From: a virus
Length of the DNA: 64,000 nucleotides
Virus record (IMG/VR): IMGVR_UViG_3300050821_003995
Coordinates: 31,022 to 95,021 of that record
Reading direction: 5' to 3' (one strand)
Shown: positions 24,083 through 32,061 of the stretch, one piece after another
Position numbering within the stretch: the first letter of the stretch is position 1
Layout of the letters: each line of letters begins with the position of its first letter
Position numbers and translations under genes: made by a program
Notes under the pieces: generated by a model
What the model was told of the DNA's origin: nothing
Databases searched by the model: none
The model's input: only the letters and a program-made list of their open reading frames with translations

Positions 24083-24293
24083 AATCAAAACCGCCCGCTC
24101 TGGCTTCCTAGCCAAAGCCAAGGCAACCGATGATCCCGGCGAGAAGCATTGGTGCAAGGTCTTTATCGCCAATCTCGACTTGATGGCATCGGACGACGAG
24201 GAAGAACGCGAGCGCGGCAAGCGGACGTTTGAACAGAACGTCGATTGGTACACGCGGCTGTTTCTGCCGACGCGGCAGAAAGCGGCCGATTAG
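24069..24293 (+). CDS. Unknown small protein in foreign block
   Basis: 74 residues from ATG 24069, the point where the HNH gene is cut. Helical and charged (AEIKTARSGFLAKAKA, SDDEEERERGKRTFEQ). A GTG/ATG frame opens slightly earlier, at 24054, but that part belongs to the HNH remnant's DNA. Function unknown. Confidence 0.55.
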   Translation: MNLAEIKTARSGFLAKAKATDDPGEKHWCKVFIANLDLMASDDEEERERGKRTFEQNVDWYTRLFLPTRQKAAD

Positions 24294-24326
24294 TGCGTCG
24301 TTACTCGACAACTTCATTGGGATAAA

Positions 24327-24773
24327 ATGGGCTGCGATATTCACCTAGTTCTGGAACAACGCGATGGCGACAAGTGGGTTGGCGTCGATACCTTCGTCTC
24401 GCACAATCGGGCCTATGCGAAAGACGAAATGGATGCCTACTCGTCCCCGATAGCTCGCCAGCGCAATTACAATCGCTTTGCTGCCCTTGCGGGCGTTAGG
24501 GGGAAGGGGCCGGCGGCACGCGGTATCCCCGACAATGCTTCCGACACTGCGCGCTTCCTGGTCAAGAGCTGGGCCAGCGACGGACATTCTCACTCGTGGC
24601 TACCGATGAAGGAGGCAGCACAAATCTGGCTCAACACCGGATACCACGATCTGAAAGACGCGGCAGACTTCATCAAAAAATATCCAGAGTGCCACTACTT
24701 CAATGTCGATTGCTCGGAAGGCTCCGGGAAAAGTGCAGACGACTTTCGCGTCGTCTTTTGGTTCGACAACTAA
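24327..24773 (+). CDS. Conserved protein of the MGCDIHLVLE type
   Basis: 148 residues. Begins MGCDIHLVLEQRDGDKWV and contains RNYNRFAALAGVRGKGP, RGIPDNASD and ASDGHSHSWLP. These blocks recur in a phage/bacterial family of unknown function that I recall well. Cys-Asp-His at the N-terminus and the GHSHSW stretch could form a metal or catalytic site; that is speculation. Confidence 0.7.
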   Translation: MGCDIHLVLEQRDGDKWVGVDTFVSHNRAYAKDEMDAYSSPIARQRNYNRFAALAGVRGKGPAARGIPDNASDTARFLVKSWASDGHSHSWLPMKEAAQIWLNTGYHDLKDAADFIKKYPECHYFNVDCSEGSGKSADDFRVVFWFDN

Positions 24774-24807
24774 CGACATACAGGACGTTAACAGGGAGAG
24801 AACAACG

Positions 24808-25032
24808 ATGGCTTACGGGGACCGGATCAACGCGATTAAGCAAGACTGGATCGATGACATTTTGGAGATTTTGCAGCGCTGGGACGGCCATGGAAAGTTG
24901 GAGTTAAAATCTCTCAGCCAAATGTCGTCCGCCGACTTGAGCCGGCTACAGACGATCCTCGATTCAAAGGACCGCCATATGCAGACGCAAGCGGTCATAC
25001 CGAGCATTGCTCTACCCGACAACGGGCACTAA
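24808..25032 (+). CDS. Unknown small protein in foreign block
   Basis: 74 residues; ATG 24808 follows ACAGGACGTTAACAGGGAGAG, a leader partly repeated at 46151. A Trp-containing helix (DWIDDILEILQRWDGHGK) then a short polar end. Not recognised. Confidence 0.55.
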   Translation: MAYGDRINAIKQDWIDDILEILQRWDGHGKLELKSLSQMSSADLSRLQTILDSKDRHMQTQAVIPSIALPDNGH

Positions 25033-25056
25033 CCGCCGACAAGCATGGAGATTGAA

Positions 25057-25272
25057 ATGCCGAAGAAAGACCCGACGCCGCTTCAAATCACCATGCAAGA
25101 GCTTGGTGAAAAGCTGGCTTCAATGAAGGTGGCTTGCGGCCACGTCGGCGCTCCCTGCGTTGAAATCCCGATGGACGAGATCAGCGTGTTCACGGATAAG
25201 GAAGGCGTGATGCACGCGATCATGACCATGCAAAATCTGATCTACATGGTTGACCGCGTTCTGAGACAGTAG
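25057..25272 (+). CDS. Unknown small protein in foreign block
   Basis: 71 residues. ATG 25057 is preferred over 25045 because GGAG at 25047-25050 lies six bases upstream, and the same GGAGATTGAAA leader precedes the next gene. Contains two Cys (ACGHVGAPC) and a hydrophobic helix (IMTMQNLIYMVDRVL). Function unknown. Confidence 0.55.
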   Translation: MPKKDPTPLQITMQELGEKLASMKVACGHVGAPCVEIPMDEISVFTDKEGVMHAIMTMQNLIYMVDRVLRQ

Positions 25273-25306
25273 CCGACATACCCGTCCAATGCAGGGAGAT
25301 TGAAAC

Positions 25307-25570
25307 GTGGCACCATTGAAAGAAAAATATCTCCGAGATCGGTTGCTGCGCATCGTGCTTGATTCACTCTCGATGAAAGAGGTAACGCGCGAGGAAGCTC
25401 TAGCCGCGTGCATGGGCGCCGCTGCCACCGTTCTCGGCACTTACTCCGCACACGATCGGGAAGCGGTCGCCGCGGCCTTGGATGGTGTCCTGCTCAAACA
25501 TGCCAATGCGCGTGCCCGAGAGCTTCGCTCTGGCGATGTCGATGCCGACATGGCCCGCAGTAATCAGTAG
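25307..25570 (+). CDS. Unknown helical protein in foreign block
   Basis: 87 residues from GTG 25307, leader GGGAGATTGAAAC. Helical throughout (REEALAACMGAAATVLG, REAVAAALDGVLLKHANARA). Not recognised. Confidence 0.55.
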   Translation: MAPLKEKYLRDRLLRIVLDSLSMKEVTREEALAACMGAAATVLGTYSAHDREAVAAALDGVLLKHANARARELRSGDVDADMARSNQ

Positions 25571-25587
25571 AATGTAGGAGGATGACG

Positions 25588-25839
25588 ATGCGCTGCTGCA
25601 AGATCAAATGCGACAAGCCGGCCGAATATGAAATCTGGCATGGGCCACATCACGATGACTATACACATTCTTGTTTGGCTCACATCCCAGACCTGATGAC
25701 TGATGCGAAAGAGCATCGGATCGTAACGCTACAGCAGATCATCCCGAGTGTTGGCTGTGTTTTTTGCGATCTTAATCTTATTCCTAGCGATGGTACACAT
25801 TCGTTGCCGGGTGGGCGTCAGGCGCTATGCTCGCGCTAA
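25588..25839 (+). CDS. Cys/His-rich small protein in foreign block
   Basis: 83 residues. ATG 25588 is preferred because AGGAGG at 25576-25581 is six bases upstream; the ATG at 25582 is too close. Cys at CCKIKCDKPA, SCLAH and CVFCD suggest one or two zinc sites, with a first half like a small zinc-binding fold (AEYEIWHGPH). Confidence 0.55.
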   Translation: MRCCKIKCDKPAEYEIWHGPHHDDYTHSCLAHIPDLMTDAKEHRIVTLQQIIPSVGCVFCDLNLIPSDGTHSLPGGRQALCSR

Positions 25840-25900
25840 CATCACAACAACCGGGACCGCGACGAACGAAACGACTGATCCCTGAACAGCAGGCAGAATC

Positions 25901-26317
25901 ATGAGCATTGAAAGCCTCCGCGCCATTGCCACCGATCCCGACGTAATCGATCGCGACTATGCACCGGAAATTGAGGCAGCGATTACCAAGATCGAAACCG
26001 ACGTGAAGGTAATCGCGGAGAAGGACGCCGAGATCGCGCACCTCAACAGCGCCTTCGACGATTGTGTCGAGAACGCCAACTCATCCCAAGCCGAAGTCGA
26101 ACGCCAAGCGAAGGTGATCGTGGCGTTAAGGGAAGCGCTTAAGCCGTTCGCCAAACTCGCAAAGGACGACGACTTGAAGGGCATGCCACCGAGCACAAAA
26201 TATCTATCGTGGGCCGAGCTAACGATTGCGGATGTACAGCGCGCCGGCCGGGTTTATGAGCAGTCAACACCACTGAGCAAAGCCGACCGCGACGCCGAAA
26301 TTGCCGACAGGCTATAG
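25901..26317 (+). CDS. Coiled-coil protein in foreign block
   Basis: 138 residues. Residues 25-80 form a long charged coiled coil (EIEAAITKIETDVKVIAEKD, AEVERQAKVIVALREAL). The remainder, with KPFAKLAKDDDLKG and WAELTIADVQRA, resembles the small proteins of many phages that carry a coiled coil and an ADVQRA-like end. Function unknown. Confidence 0.55.
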   Translation: MSIESLRAIATDPDVIDRDYAPEIEAAITKIETDVKVIAEKDAEIAHLNSAFDDCVENANSSQAEVERQAKVIVALREALKPFAKLAKDDDLKGMPPSTKYLSWAELTIADVQRAGRVYEQSTPLSKADRDAEIADRL

Positions 26318-26326
26318 TTAAGCGAT

Positions 26327-26533
26327 ATGTCGGGAAACTCAATGTGGGCTGTTTGGGTTGAAGGCGAGAATACCGAACTTGACCGCGTTGTTAAACGGCG
26401 TGGCGGTCCTGGCTTCGATTACCCTTGCGCCAGTAAAACGATGGTCCAATGCGCGCTGTGGGAGTGTCAAAGCCAAGGGCGCTGCCGCTTAGGCGGCATC
26501 CTTGATCTACCGGAGCGCCGCAATGGCCATTGA
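26327..26533 (+). CDS. Unknown small protein in foreign block
   Basis: 68 residues. Mostly strand-like (SMWAVWVEGENTELDRV), with three Cys. Overlaps the next gene by 11 bases. Function unknown. Confidence 0.45.
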   Translation: MSGNSMWAVWVEGENTELDRVVKRRGGPGFDYPCASKTMVQCALWECQSQGRCRLGGILDLPERRNGH

Positions 26534-26702
26534 TCGAAACAAGCCGCCGAAGAATCGCCCCGGCTTTCGTTGGGAATGGCGAGACGGATGCGACTGCGAG
26601 AACTGTCCGTGGCGCGGAAGCTGTAGAGGCCAGACATGGCCTCACTGGATCGAAGTGCCGACATATGGCCAATTAACAGGTAATTATAAATGGACTGGAT
26701 AA
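26523..26702 (+). CDS. Small Cys-rich protein at right edge of foreign block
   Basis: 59 residues. WRDGCDCENCPWRGSC holds four Cys within 15 residues, a likely metal site. Its last four codons overlap the primase start, so the block boundary may lie inside this gene. Function unknown. Confidence 0.5.
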   Translation: MAIDRNKPPKNRPGFRWEWRDGCDCENCPWRGSCRGQTWPHWIEVPTYGQLTGNYKWTG

Positions 26703-27649
26703 CATTCTTGGACAATAGTCATATAGATTATGTGACAAGTGGCCCCAACGTACGTCGGGGGCAAATTGCCCTAAAGTGCCCCTGGTGCGGGGATGATGAT
26801 CCCTCTGAACACCTCTCCATTTCACTGACCAAGGACGCTTTTGGGTGCTGGCGCAATGCCAAACACGCCGGGCGCAAGCCTTATAGTTTGGTGGCTGCGC
26901 TGTTGGGCTGCTCATATAGCCAAGCGCGAGTCATTGTGGGGCAGCACAGTGCCCCGGACCCCTCAAACCTTGATGAAGCCCTGACGGCCCTGGGGGCCAC
27001 ACACGCGCCCGTACAGGGTGCCAAAGCACCCCCTGAGGGGCTACCCCCTGATTTCAAGCCAATCAAGCCCACGGGCCTCACAGGCCGTTTTTGGCGGTAC
27101 CTTAAGAACCGGGGTTTTGATGATGTTGGGGCACTGATCAAAGAATATGGTTTACTCTGTTGTCAGCATGGACGATGGAAGGATCGAGTAGTGCTTCCAC
27201 TTTACCACAAAAAGCAATTGGTGGGCTGGACCGCCCGTGCCATTCAGCCCACCGTCAGTGCACCACGCTATCTAAGCTCTTCAGCCGCGATCAAGACCAT
27301 TGTGTTTAATGAGGATACCTTGATGAAAGGTGGCAAGCTGTTGTACATAACCGAGGGGCCATTTGATGCTATCAAAATGGATTTCTATGGTGAGCCTCAC
27401 GGACTACGGGCAACGTGCCTCTTTGGTGTCAACCCTACACCATCGCAGATAGCAGCACTACAAACTCTAACCCACAAATTTGATCGGGTTAGAATATTAT
27501 TTGACGAAGGGGCTTTTGATGCTGCCCTACAACTTCGTGATTGGCTACCGGGCCGCAACGTGCGAATTGAAACCCTACCGGTAGGGGTTAGTGATCCTGG
27601 GTCACTCAACCGCAAGCAAATCAAAAAGCTTATTCCCATTGTATCCTGA
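26690..27649 (+). CDS. DNA primase, CHC2 zinc finger plus Toprim
   Basis: 319 residues. N-terminal CPWCGDDDPSEHLSIS with GCWRNAKHAG is a zinc-binding domain with Cys pairs as in phage primases. The C-terminal half has ITEGPFDAIK and ILFDEGAFDAA, the two acidic Toprim motifs. No helicase domain follows, unlike T7 gp4, fitting the separate DnaB-like helicase at 19484. It makes RNA primers at the fork. It lies just after the foreign block. Confidence 0.85.
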   Translation: MDWITFLDNSHIDYVTSGPNVRRGQIALKCPWCGDDDPSEHLSISLTKDAFGCWRNAKHAGRKPYSLVAALLGCSYSQARVIVGQHSAPDPSNLDEALTALGATHAPVQGAKAPPEGLPPDFKPIKPTGLTGRFWRYLKNRGFDDVGALIKEYGLLCCQHGRWKDRVVLPLYHKKQLVGWTARAIQPTVSAPRYLSSSAAIKTIVFNEDTLMKGGKLLYITEGPFDAIKMDFYGEPHGLRATCLFGVNPTPSQIAALQTLTHKFDRVRILFDEGAFDAALQLRDWLPGRNVRIETLPVGVSDPGSLNRKQIKKLIPIVS

Positions 27650-27708
27650 TTTTGACCCGTAGTAGGCTTGAGCCTCAACGGGGATCTTCAACATTTTGAG
27701 GGCAGGCC

Positions 27709-28239
27709 ATGGCACGCAAACAAATGCGCGTTCAAACGGCGTGGGAACCTACCTGGGATGGGCCGATCAAAGAATGGACATTAAAATTCATATGGAACCA
27801 AAAGTGGCGCTGCGATCAAGCCACCAACGAAGTAGATGATTTGCTCCAAGACGGTCATATTGTTTTTATGAGAATATCCACCCGGTACCCACGAGTCATG
27901 CAGCCAAACCAGTTTATGGCTTTGTACAAAACCGCCTACGCGAACCTCATCCACGACAAGTCATGCCACAAGCGTCGCAGGCACCATAAGCGCGTGACCA
28001 AAGACATATCAGAATTGCATGGCCTTGTGGGTGAAACAACGAATACGGGGTATATCAAAGCCCTGCTCGAGGAAGCCCCCGACGAACTAAAACTGGCCAT
28101 GGCGCTGGTAACCAGCGGCACCGTGGCTTTGAGGGGTGACGAACCATTGAAAACATTGAACGCCAAGCTTAGACGTATTCTAGGGCTTGAGAGCACTTTT
28201 GACCTGAAACAGGCCATTCACGAACTGCTGTTCAACTAA
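27709..28239 (+). CDS. Sigma-factor-like transcription protein
   Basis: 176 residues. EVDDLLQDGHIVFMRISTRY with FMALYKTAYANLIHDKS reads like sigma-70 region 2 (the DLxQDxF type helix and the -10 contacting helix). Next is a basic stretch (HKRRRHHKR); the C-terminal half has DELKLAMALV and LRRILGLES. A clear region 4 helix-turn-helix is not obvious. Similar sigma-like proteins occur in some podoviruses. It could direct host polymerase to late promoters; inferred. Confidence 0.5.
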   Translation: MARKQMRVQTAWEPTWDGPIKEWTLKFIWNQKWRCDQATNEVDDLLQDGHIVFMRISTRYPRVMQPNQFMALYKTAYANLIHDKSCHKRRRHHKRVTKDISELHGLVGETTNTGYIKALLEEAPDELKLAMALVTSGTVALRGDEPLKTLNAKLRRILGLESTFDLKQAIHELLFN

Positions 28240-28250
28240 AGGAGCACCCT

Positions 28251-28994
28251 GTGACCAGCAAGCTTGAAAATGAACTGATCAAGAAGACCAAATTTGAAGC
28301 CCCAAAGGGGGGCTATGATGATCGGCAAGATCATCTTGCGGCTTTGGCCCGCACCGGCAACAAGCTGACCGACGCGCAGTTCGACAAACTTACCGATGAT
28401 GCCGCGAACTGGGTCACCGACGCGATCAAGGCCCTCAACGGCAAACGTGAAATTGAGGAGTTCAGTGACTATAAGGATGACGAAGCAGGTGAAAGCGCTG
28501 ACGAAGCTGGCGATGACGAAGCTTCTGCAAGTGGCGACGATGAAGCCACCGAGGCCGATGACAGTGACGGCGCTGAAGCTGATAGTGGGGATGATGCGGA
28601 CGCCGAGAGTGAAAACGAAGCGGCGGAAGCAGCGGCGGATGCCAAGTCCGCTAAGCGCAAGACAGCTAAAAAGGCTGGGGCTACCGATAAAAAACCCGAA
28701 AAGCCGTTACGGGAAAACTCGCCGAACAAAAGGCCAAAGCTGAGGGACTACAGCGGCGTTGACGCTGCCAAGAAGGACCGCTTTGGGGTGGTGATTGGCA
28801 CCAAGACCCATGATGCCATCAAGATGTACGAAGTCGGTTGTACCTCCACTGAAATCAAGAAGGAGCTAGATGGGCGGTTTTACAACATCCTCAAAGTCAT
28901 GGAGGACAAGGGCCACCGGGTGGAGCGGTTCCCTGGCGGCAAATTCAAGCTAACGCATCGTGAAGATTTGCCCAAAGCCAAAGGCAAGAAGTAA
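28251..28994 (+). CDS. Acidic protein with C-terminal winged-helix domain, H1-like paralogue
   Basis: 247 residues. N-terminal 75 residues are helical. Residues about 76-125 are almost all Asp, Glu, Ala, Ser (DDEAGESADEAGDDE), followed by a basic patch (AKRKTAKKAG). The last 80 residues (KTHDAIKMYEVGCTSTEIKK, KVMEDKGHRVERFPGG) align with the end of the H1-like protein at 12608-13201. The two paralogues therefore carry oppositely charged tails on the same small domain. DNA binding by the C-terminal domain is likely; role unknown. Confidence 0.65.
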   Translation: MTSKLENELIKKTKFEAPKGGYDDRQDHLAALARTGNKLTDAQFDKLTDDAANWVTDAIKALNGKREIEEFSDYKDDEAGESADEAGDDEASASGDDEATEADDSDGAEADSGDDADAESENEAAEAAADAKSAKRKTAKKAGATDKKPEKPLRENSPNKRPKLRDYSGVDAAKKDRFGVVIGTKTHDAIKMYEVGCTSTEIKKELDGRFYNILKVMEDKGHRVERFPGGKFKLTHREDLPKAKGKK

Positions 28995-28995
28995 C

Positions 28996-29274
28996 ATGGG
29001 CAAAGCCGACGAAATGGTGGCACGCAAGCGCCACAACAAAGCCGTCATGGACCTGCCGGCCACGTTCTGCAATACGGTAGAGTTCAACTTAAGCGAATTG
29101 GGGCTACGCTTCACCTTTGGGGAGCTGCCACTAATTGACGGTGAGGAAGCAACCTATCGAGTTGCTATATTCATACCTGCTTCAATGGTAGCCGGCATGA
29201 GCCAAACCCTGGTCAAAATTCAACAGGATCAAGCAGCCAAGCAGCAAAAGGCCAAAGATGCTCTACAAAACTAA
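28996..29274 (+). CDS. Small protein, DUF3467-like by feel
   Basis: 92 residues from ATG 28996, one base after the previous stop. TFCNTVEFNLSELGLRFTFG, then YRVAIFIPASMVAGMSQTLV is the pattern of the DUF3467 family (a strand pair, then R-V-x-I/P and a helix). Ends in a charged helix. Overlaps the methyltransferase frame by 17 bases. Function unknown. Confidence 0.5.
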   Translation: MGKADEMVARKRHNKAVMDLPATFCNTVEFNLSELGLRFTFGELPLIDGEEATYRVAIFIPASMVAGMSQTLVKIQQDQAAKQQKAKDALQN

Positions 29275-31297
29275 AGCGGGCGGCAGGACCCTATATAAAA
29301 GCCGCCCGCTGCTGCTCAGCCCCCAGCAAGCCTATACGCGCCCCAGCCCCGGCAAAGCGTGGTTCATGACCACAACTAGCGTCTGGCGCGTGGACGAAAT
29401 TATCAAGCGCAGAGTACGTGATTGGCGACGCCTGACTGGTGAAACAGGGCATGACGGCGAACGATCAGAAACCATGAGGGCAGATCATGACTCGGTTTAC
29501 ACCGGAACGCATAGCGTATTCCCGGCACCTTTGGTGGAGTGGATTCTTCTGCGGTATGGCGGCGCTTCTGGTGGCCGAATTCTTGATGCTTTTGCTGGTG
29601 GTCCTCCGCGTGGTCTAGTAGCCACAATCATGGGATATTCCTATGTAGGTTTTGAAATTCGACAGGAGCAGATCGATGAGAATTGTAAGACCCTCAAAGA
29701 GCTTCAACTCGAAGGCGCACGGTATATCTGTGGCGATGGGCGCTATTTACAGCCGCAGGAAGACCTTGGTACCTTTGATGCGGCTATCACGTGTCACCCG
29801 GCAGACACAAAAATTACGACCGCATCAGGCATCAAACCAATTGATGCTGTCACTACCGACGACTGGGTCTTCACTCACACAGGAAGCTTCAAACCAGTCA
29901 CCGAAAAACTGATTAGGCACTATGACGGTAAGCTTTACTCATTCTATCGTGACTACAAAGATTTACCTTTACGTGCCACAGCAGAACATCCCCTTTTGAT
30001 AAGCAGACGTGGTTTTGTCAGTTGGACACGTGCCGATGAAGTACAGGTAGGGGATTGTCTCCTGGAACCAGTCAAACACGAGCCTAGAATAAAAATTGAC
30101 GGTGGCCTTATATGGAAACATACCTACCCAGTCGGACGCAGCGGCCGGAAATTACGTGGGCGTGACAAAGTCTACGCAACCAAAGATGTGCTTCGTCTAA
30201 TAGGTTACTTCCTTGCCGAAGGAAACACAAACAATAGAACAGTGCATTTTGCATTTAATGCAATAGAAAATAAATATAAAGCAGAAGTTGTGCGTTCATT
30301 TCGACGGACATTTTTTAGCAACACCTCTCTAAAAATTGCACGTAAGACCACTCACAGTATAGAAGGTCATAGTTCGGCAGCAGCACAATTCTTTGACGCC
30401 AATTGTGGGCGCGGGGCATCTAACAAGCACTTTCCTGGGTGGGTATGGGGCTGCTCTGATAAGTACCTTACAGAACTGCTTAAAGCTCTTTGGAATGGTG
30501 ATGGATGGATGGAACGAAATAGCCCATCACAATTGGGGCACACGCGGTTCGGTTATGCCACCGTATCAGAACAATTGGCAGAGGATATTCGTCATCTGTT
30601 AATACGGTTAGGTGTAGTCCCCTCAGTAAGGGTCAGACCGCCACGGGCCAAAGGTCTTTTCACAGATGGAAAATATCACGTTTTCAAATCAGTACTTCCC
30701 CAATACAATCTAACAGTGAGGGGAATATATGCAGATAAACTTGCTCAGATATTGGGGGTTAGAATACAAAAATCAAAAACGAAACGAAGGCCATCCCGTA
30801 GCCCACAACTCACAAAAGATTATGTGCTATACCCAATTCGTTTAATAACCAAACGAAGGGTTAGTAATCTCCAAGTGTTTAACTTAGAGGTTGCCCACCA
30901 CCATTCCTACGTTGCTGATGGGGTATGTTCTCATAATTGCCCGCCATATTTCGATCTCGAAAAGTACAGTGACCGGGCCGACGACCTCAGCAACCTCGCC
31001 ACCTACGAACAATTCAACTACGGAATGTTTGCTACCGCTTTGGCCCACAAAGCCCTGATGAAGCCCGGTGCCTTTGTGTGCATTGTGGTGGGTAATTTCA
31101 GGGACAAAGAAGGCGAACTCATAGATTTTAGGGCACATACGGTTGAGAACTTCCGAGAGGTTGGTTTTGTGTTTTGGCAGGACATCATTCTGAGCAAGAA
31201 CTTCGGCAGCGCTGCGCAACGCAGCACCAACTCCTGGAAAGGGCACAAGCTCGTGCCCATTCACGAACACCTACTCATTTTTCGTCAACCGGAGTAG
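29258..31297 (+). CDS. DNA methyltransferase interrupted by an intein
   Basis: 679 residues before splicing, about 297 after. Motif I is ILDAFAGGPPRG with VGFEIRQEQ; motif IV is CPPYF, split by the intein exactly before its Cys. After it come AFVCIVVGNFRD and a short C-terminal part. Motif I before motif IV and a CPPY (not DPPY) core are found in phage amino-methyltransferases. N6-adenine or N4-cytosine methylation of phage or host DNA is expected; recognition site unknown. The ATG at 29368 (MTTTSVWRVDE) is an alternative start that avoids the overlap with the upstream gene. Confidence 0.85.
   Translation: MLYKTKAGGRTLYKSRPLLLSPQQAYTRPSPGKAWFMTTTSVWRVDEIIKRRVRDWRRLTGETGHDGERSETMRADHDSVYTGTHSVFPAPLVEWILLRYGGASGGRILDAFAGGPPRGLVATIMGYSYVGFEIRQEQIDENCKTLKELQLEGARYICGDGRYLQPQEDLGTFDAAITCHPADTKITTASGIKPIDAVTTDDWVFTHTGSFKPVTEKLIRHYDGKLYSFYRDYKDLPLRATAEHPLLISRRGFVSWTRADEVQVGDCLLEPVKHEPRIKIDGGLIWKHTYPVGRSGRKLRGRDKVYATKDVLRLIGYFLAEGNTNNRTVHFAFNAIENKYKAEVVRSFRRTFFSNTSLKIARKTTHSIEGHSSAAAQFFDANCGRGASNKHFPGWVWGCSDKYLTELLKALWNGDGWMERNSPSQLGHTRFGYATVSEQLAEDIRHLLIRLGVVPSVRVRPPRAKGLFTDGKYHVFKSVLPQYNLTVRGIYADKLAQILGVRIQKSKTKRRPSRSPQLTKDYVLYPIRLITKRRVSNLQVFNLEVAHHHSYVADGVCSHNCPPYFDLEKYSDRADDLSNLATYEQFNYGMFATALAHKALMKPGAFVCIVVGNFRDKEGELIDFRAHTVENFREVGFVFWQDIILSKNFGSAAQRSTNSWKGHKLVPIHEHLLIFRQPE
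29792..30937 (+). mobile_element. Intein with LAGLIDADG endonuclease in the methyltransferase
   Basis: 382 residues from Cys1 (CHPADTKI, block A) to His-Asn (YVADGVCSHN, blocks F/G), followed by extein Cys. Block B is LRATAEHPLL. Endonuclease motifs are LIGYFLAEG at about intein residue 140 and LLKALWNGDGW about 90 further on, the paired LAGLIDADG helices. The DNA is clearly more AT-rich than the exteins. Insertion is in the catalytic motif IV, so splicing is needed for an active enzyme. Confidence 0.9.
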
Positions 31298-31300
31298 CCT

Positions 31301-31579
31301 ATGTCTGACACCTTCAAATGTCCCGCATGCGGCTTTGGCAGCATGATGGTAATGGACAGCCGGCCCTCCAAAGTTGGTGAGGAACCGGCCGTGCGCAGGC
31401 GGCGCAAGTGCAAGAACTGCGATACCCGAATAACCACCTATGAAATTGCCGGTGCACAGGATATTGAAGACCTGAGATTTTCATTGGGACGTATCATAGG
31501 GTTGGCCCGCAATGCCCAAAGTGCTTTGACCATTCTGCTGGATCAATATGAACCCCTGAGAGCAAGGCTTGACCGATGA
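31301..31579 (+). CDS. NrdR-like zinc-ribbon protein without ATP-cone
   Basis: 92 residues. CPACGFG, VMDSRPSKVGEE, VRRRRKCKNCDTRITTYE match the N-terminal zinc ribbon of NrdR (CPxC, DSR, RRRxC, CxxRFTTYE), the repressor of ribonucleotide reductase genes. The ATP-cone that follows in NrdR is replaced by about 40 residues of helix. It could bind NrdR boxes without nucleotide control, or another site; inferred. Overlaps the HNH gene by four bases. Confidence 0.65.
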   Translation: MSDTFKCPACGFGSMMVMDSRPSKVGEEPAVRRRRKCKNCDTRITTYEIAGAQDIEDLRFSLGRIIGLARNAQSALTILLDQYEPLRARLDR

Positions 31580-32061
31580 GATTAATTGACCTAACCGGGC
31601 AAAAATTTGGTTTGTTAACTGTCCTCAAGCGTGGGCCAAATGCTACCGGTCACCATACTAGATGGTGGTGTCGTTGTGAATGTGGAAGTAAAAGCCTGAT
31701 ACAGGCTGTTTCACTACGAAGCGGTGATTCTACTGCTTGTGATGCCAACATACATCGGAAAGGGAATAATAAAACCCATGGGTACAGTAAGACAAAAACC
31801 TATTATGTCTGGTGGTTTATGATCCAACGTTGTCACAATGAGAATGTGCCATGTTTTGAGCGCTATGGTGGACGAGGAATTTACGTTAGCCAAAGATGGA
31901 TTAAATTTGAGAATTTCCTTGCTGATATGGGACCAAAGCCGGAAGGCTTAACATTGGAACGGATTGACAACGACGGCCCTTACAGTCGTAAAAATTGCAA
32001 ATGGGCCACCAATGCAGAACAACAACTAAATAAACGTCCTAAAAGAAAGAAAATAACATGA
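31576..32061 (+). CDS. HNH/AP2-type homing endonuclease
   Basis: 161 residues. N-terminal DLTGQKFGLLTVLKRG and CRCECGS with CDANIH form the zinc-ribbon-like front part. The core is YYVWWFMIQRCHN, ERYGGRGIYVSQRW, FLADMGPKPEGLTL, RIDNDGPYSRKNCKWAT, the classical phage HNH order. It is intact, unlike the remnant at 23912. AT-rich compared with both neighbours and coupled by overlaps to both, typical of a free-standing homing gene between essential genes. Confidence 0.85.
   Translation: MRLIDLTGQKFGLLTVLKRGPNATGHHTRWWCRCECGSKSLIQAVSLRSGDSTACDANIHRKGNNKTHGYSKTKTYYVWWFMIQRCHNENVPCFERYGGRGIYVSQRWIKFENFLADMGPKPEGLTLERIDNDGPYSRKNCKWATNAEQQLNKRPKRKKIT

Larger units (their letters stand above)
24069..26689. 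mobile_element. Foreign-looking block of nine short genes
   Basis: From about 24066 the sequence changes in style: codons such as ATCG/GCGA-rich runs, repeated leaders of the form GGAGATTGAAA before starts (25047, 25295), and gene ends followed by CGACATAC or AACCGCCGA. The left edge cuts an HNH gene; the right edge lies just before the primase ATG at 26690. None of the nine genes is a replication gene, though both flanks are. A second block at 45739-46396 shares ACAGGACGTTAA and TTAACCGCCGA leaders. No terminal repeats or integrase seen, so the mode of entry is unknown. Confidence 0.5.
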
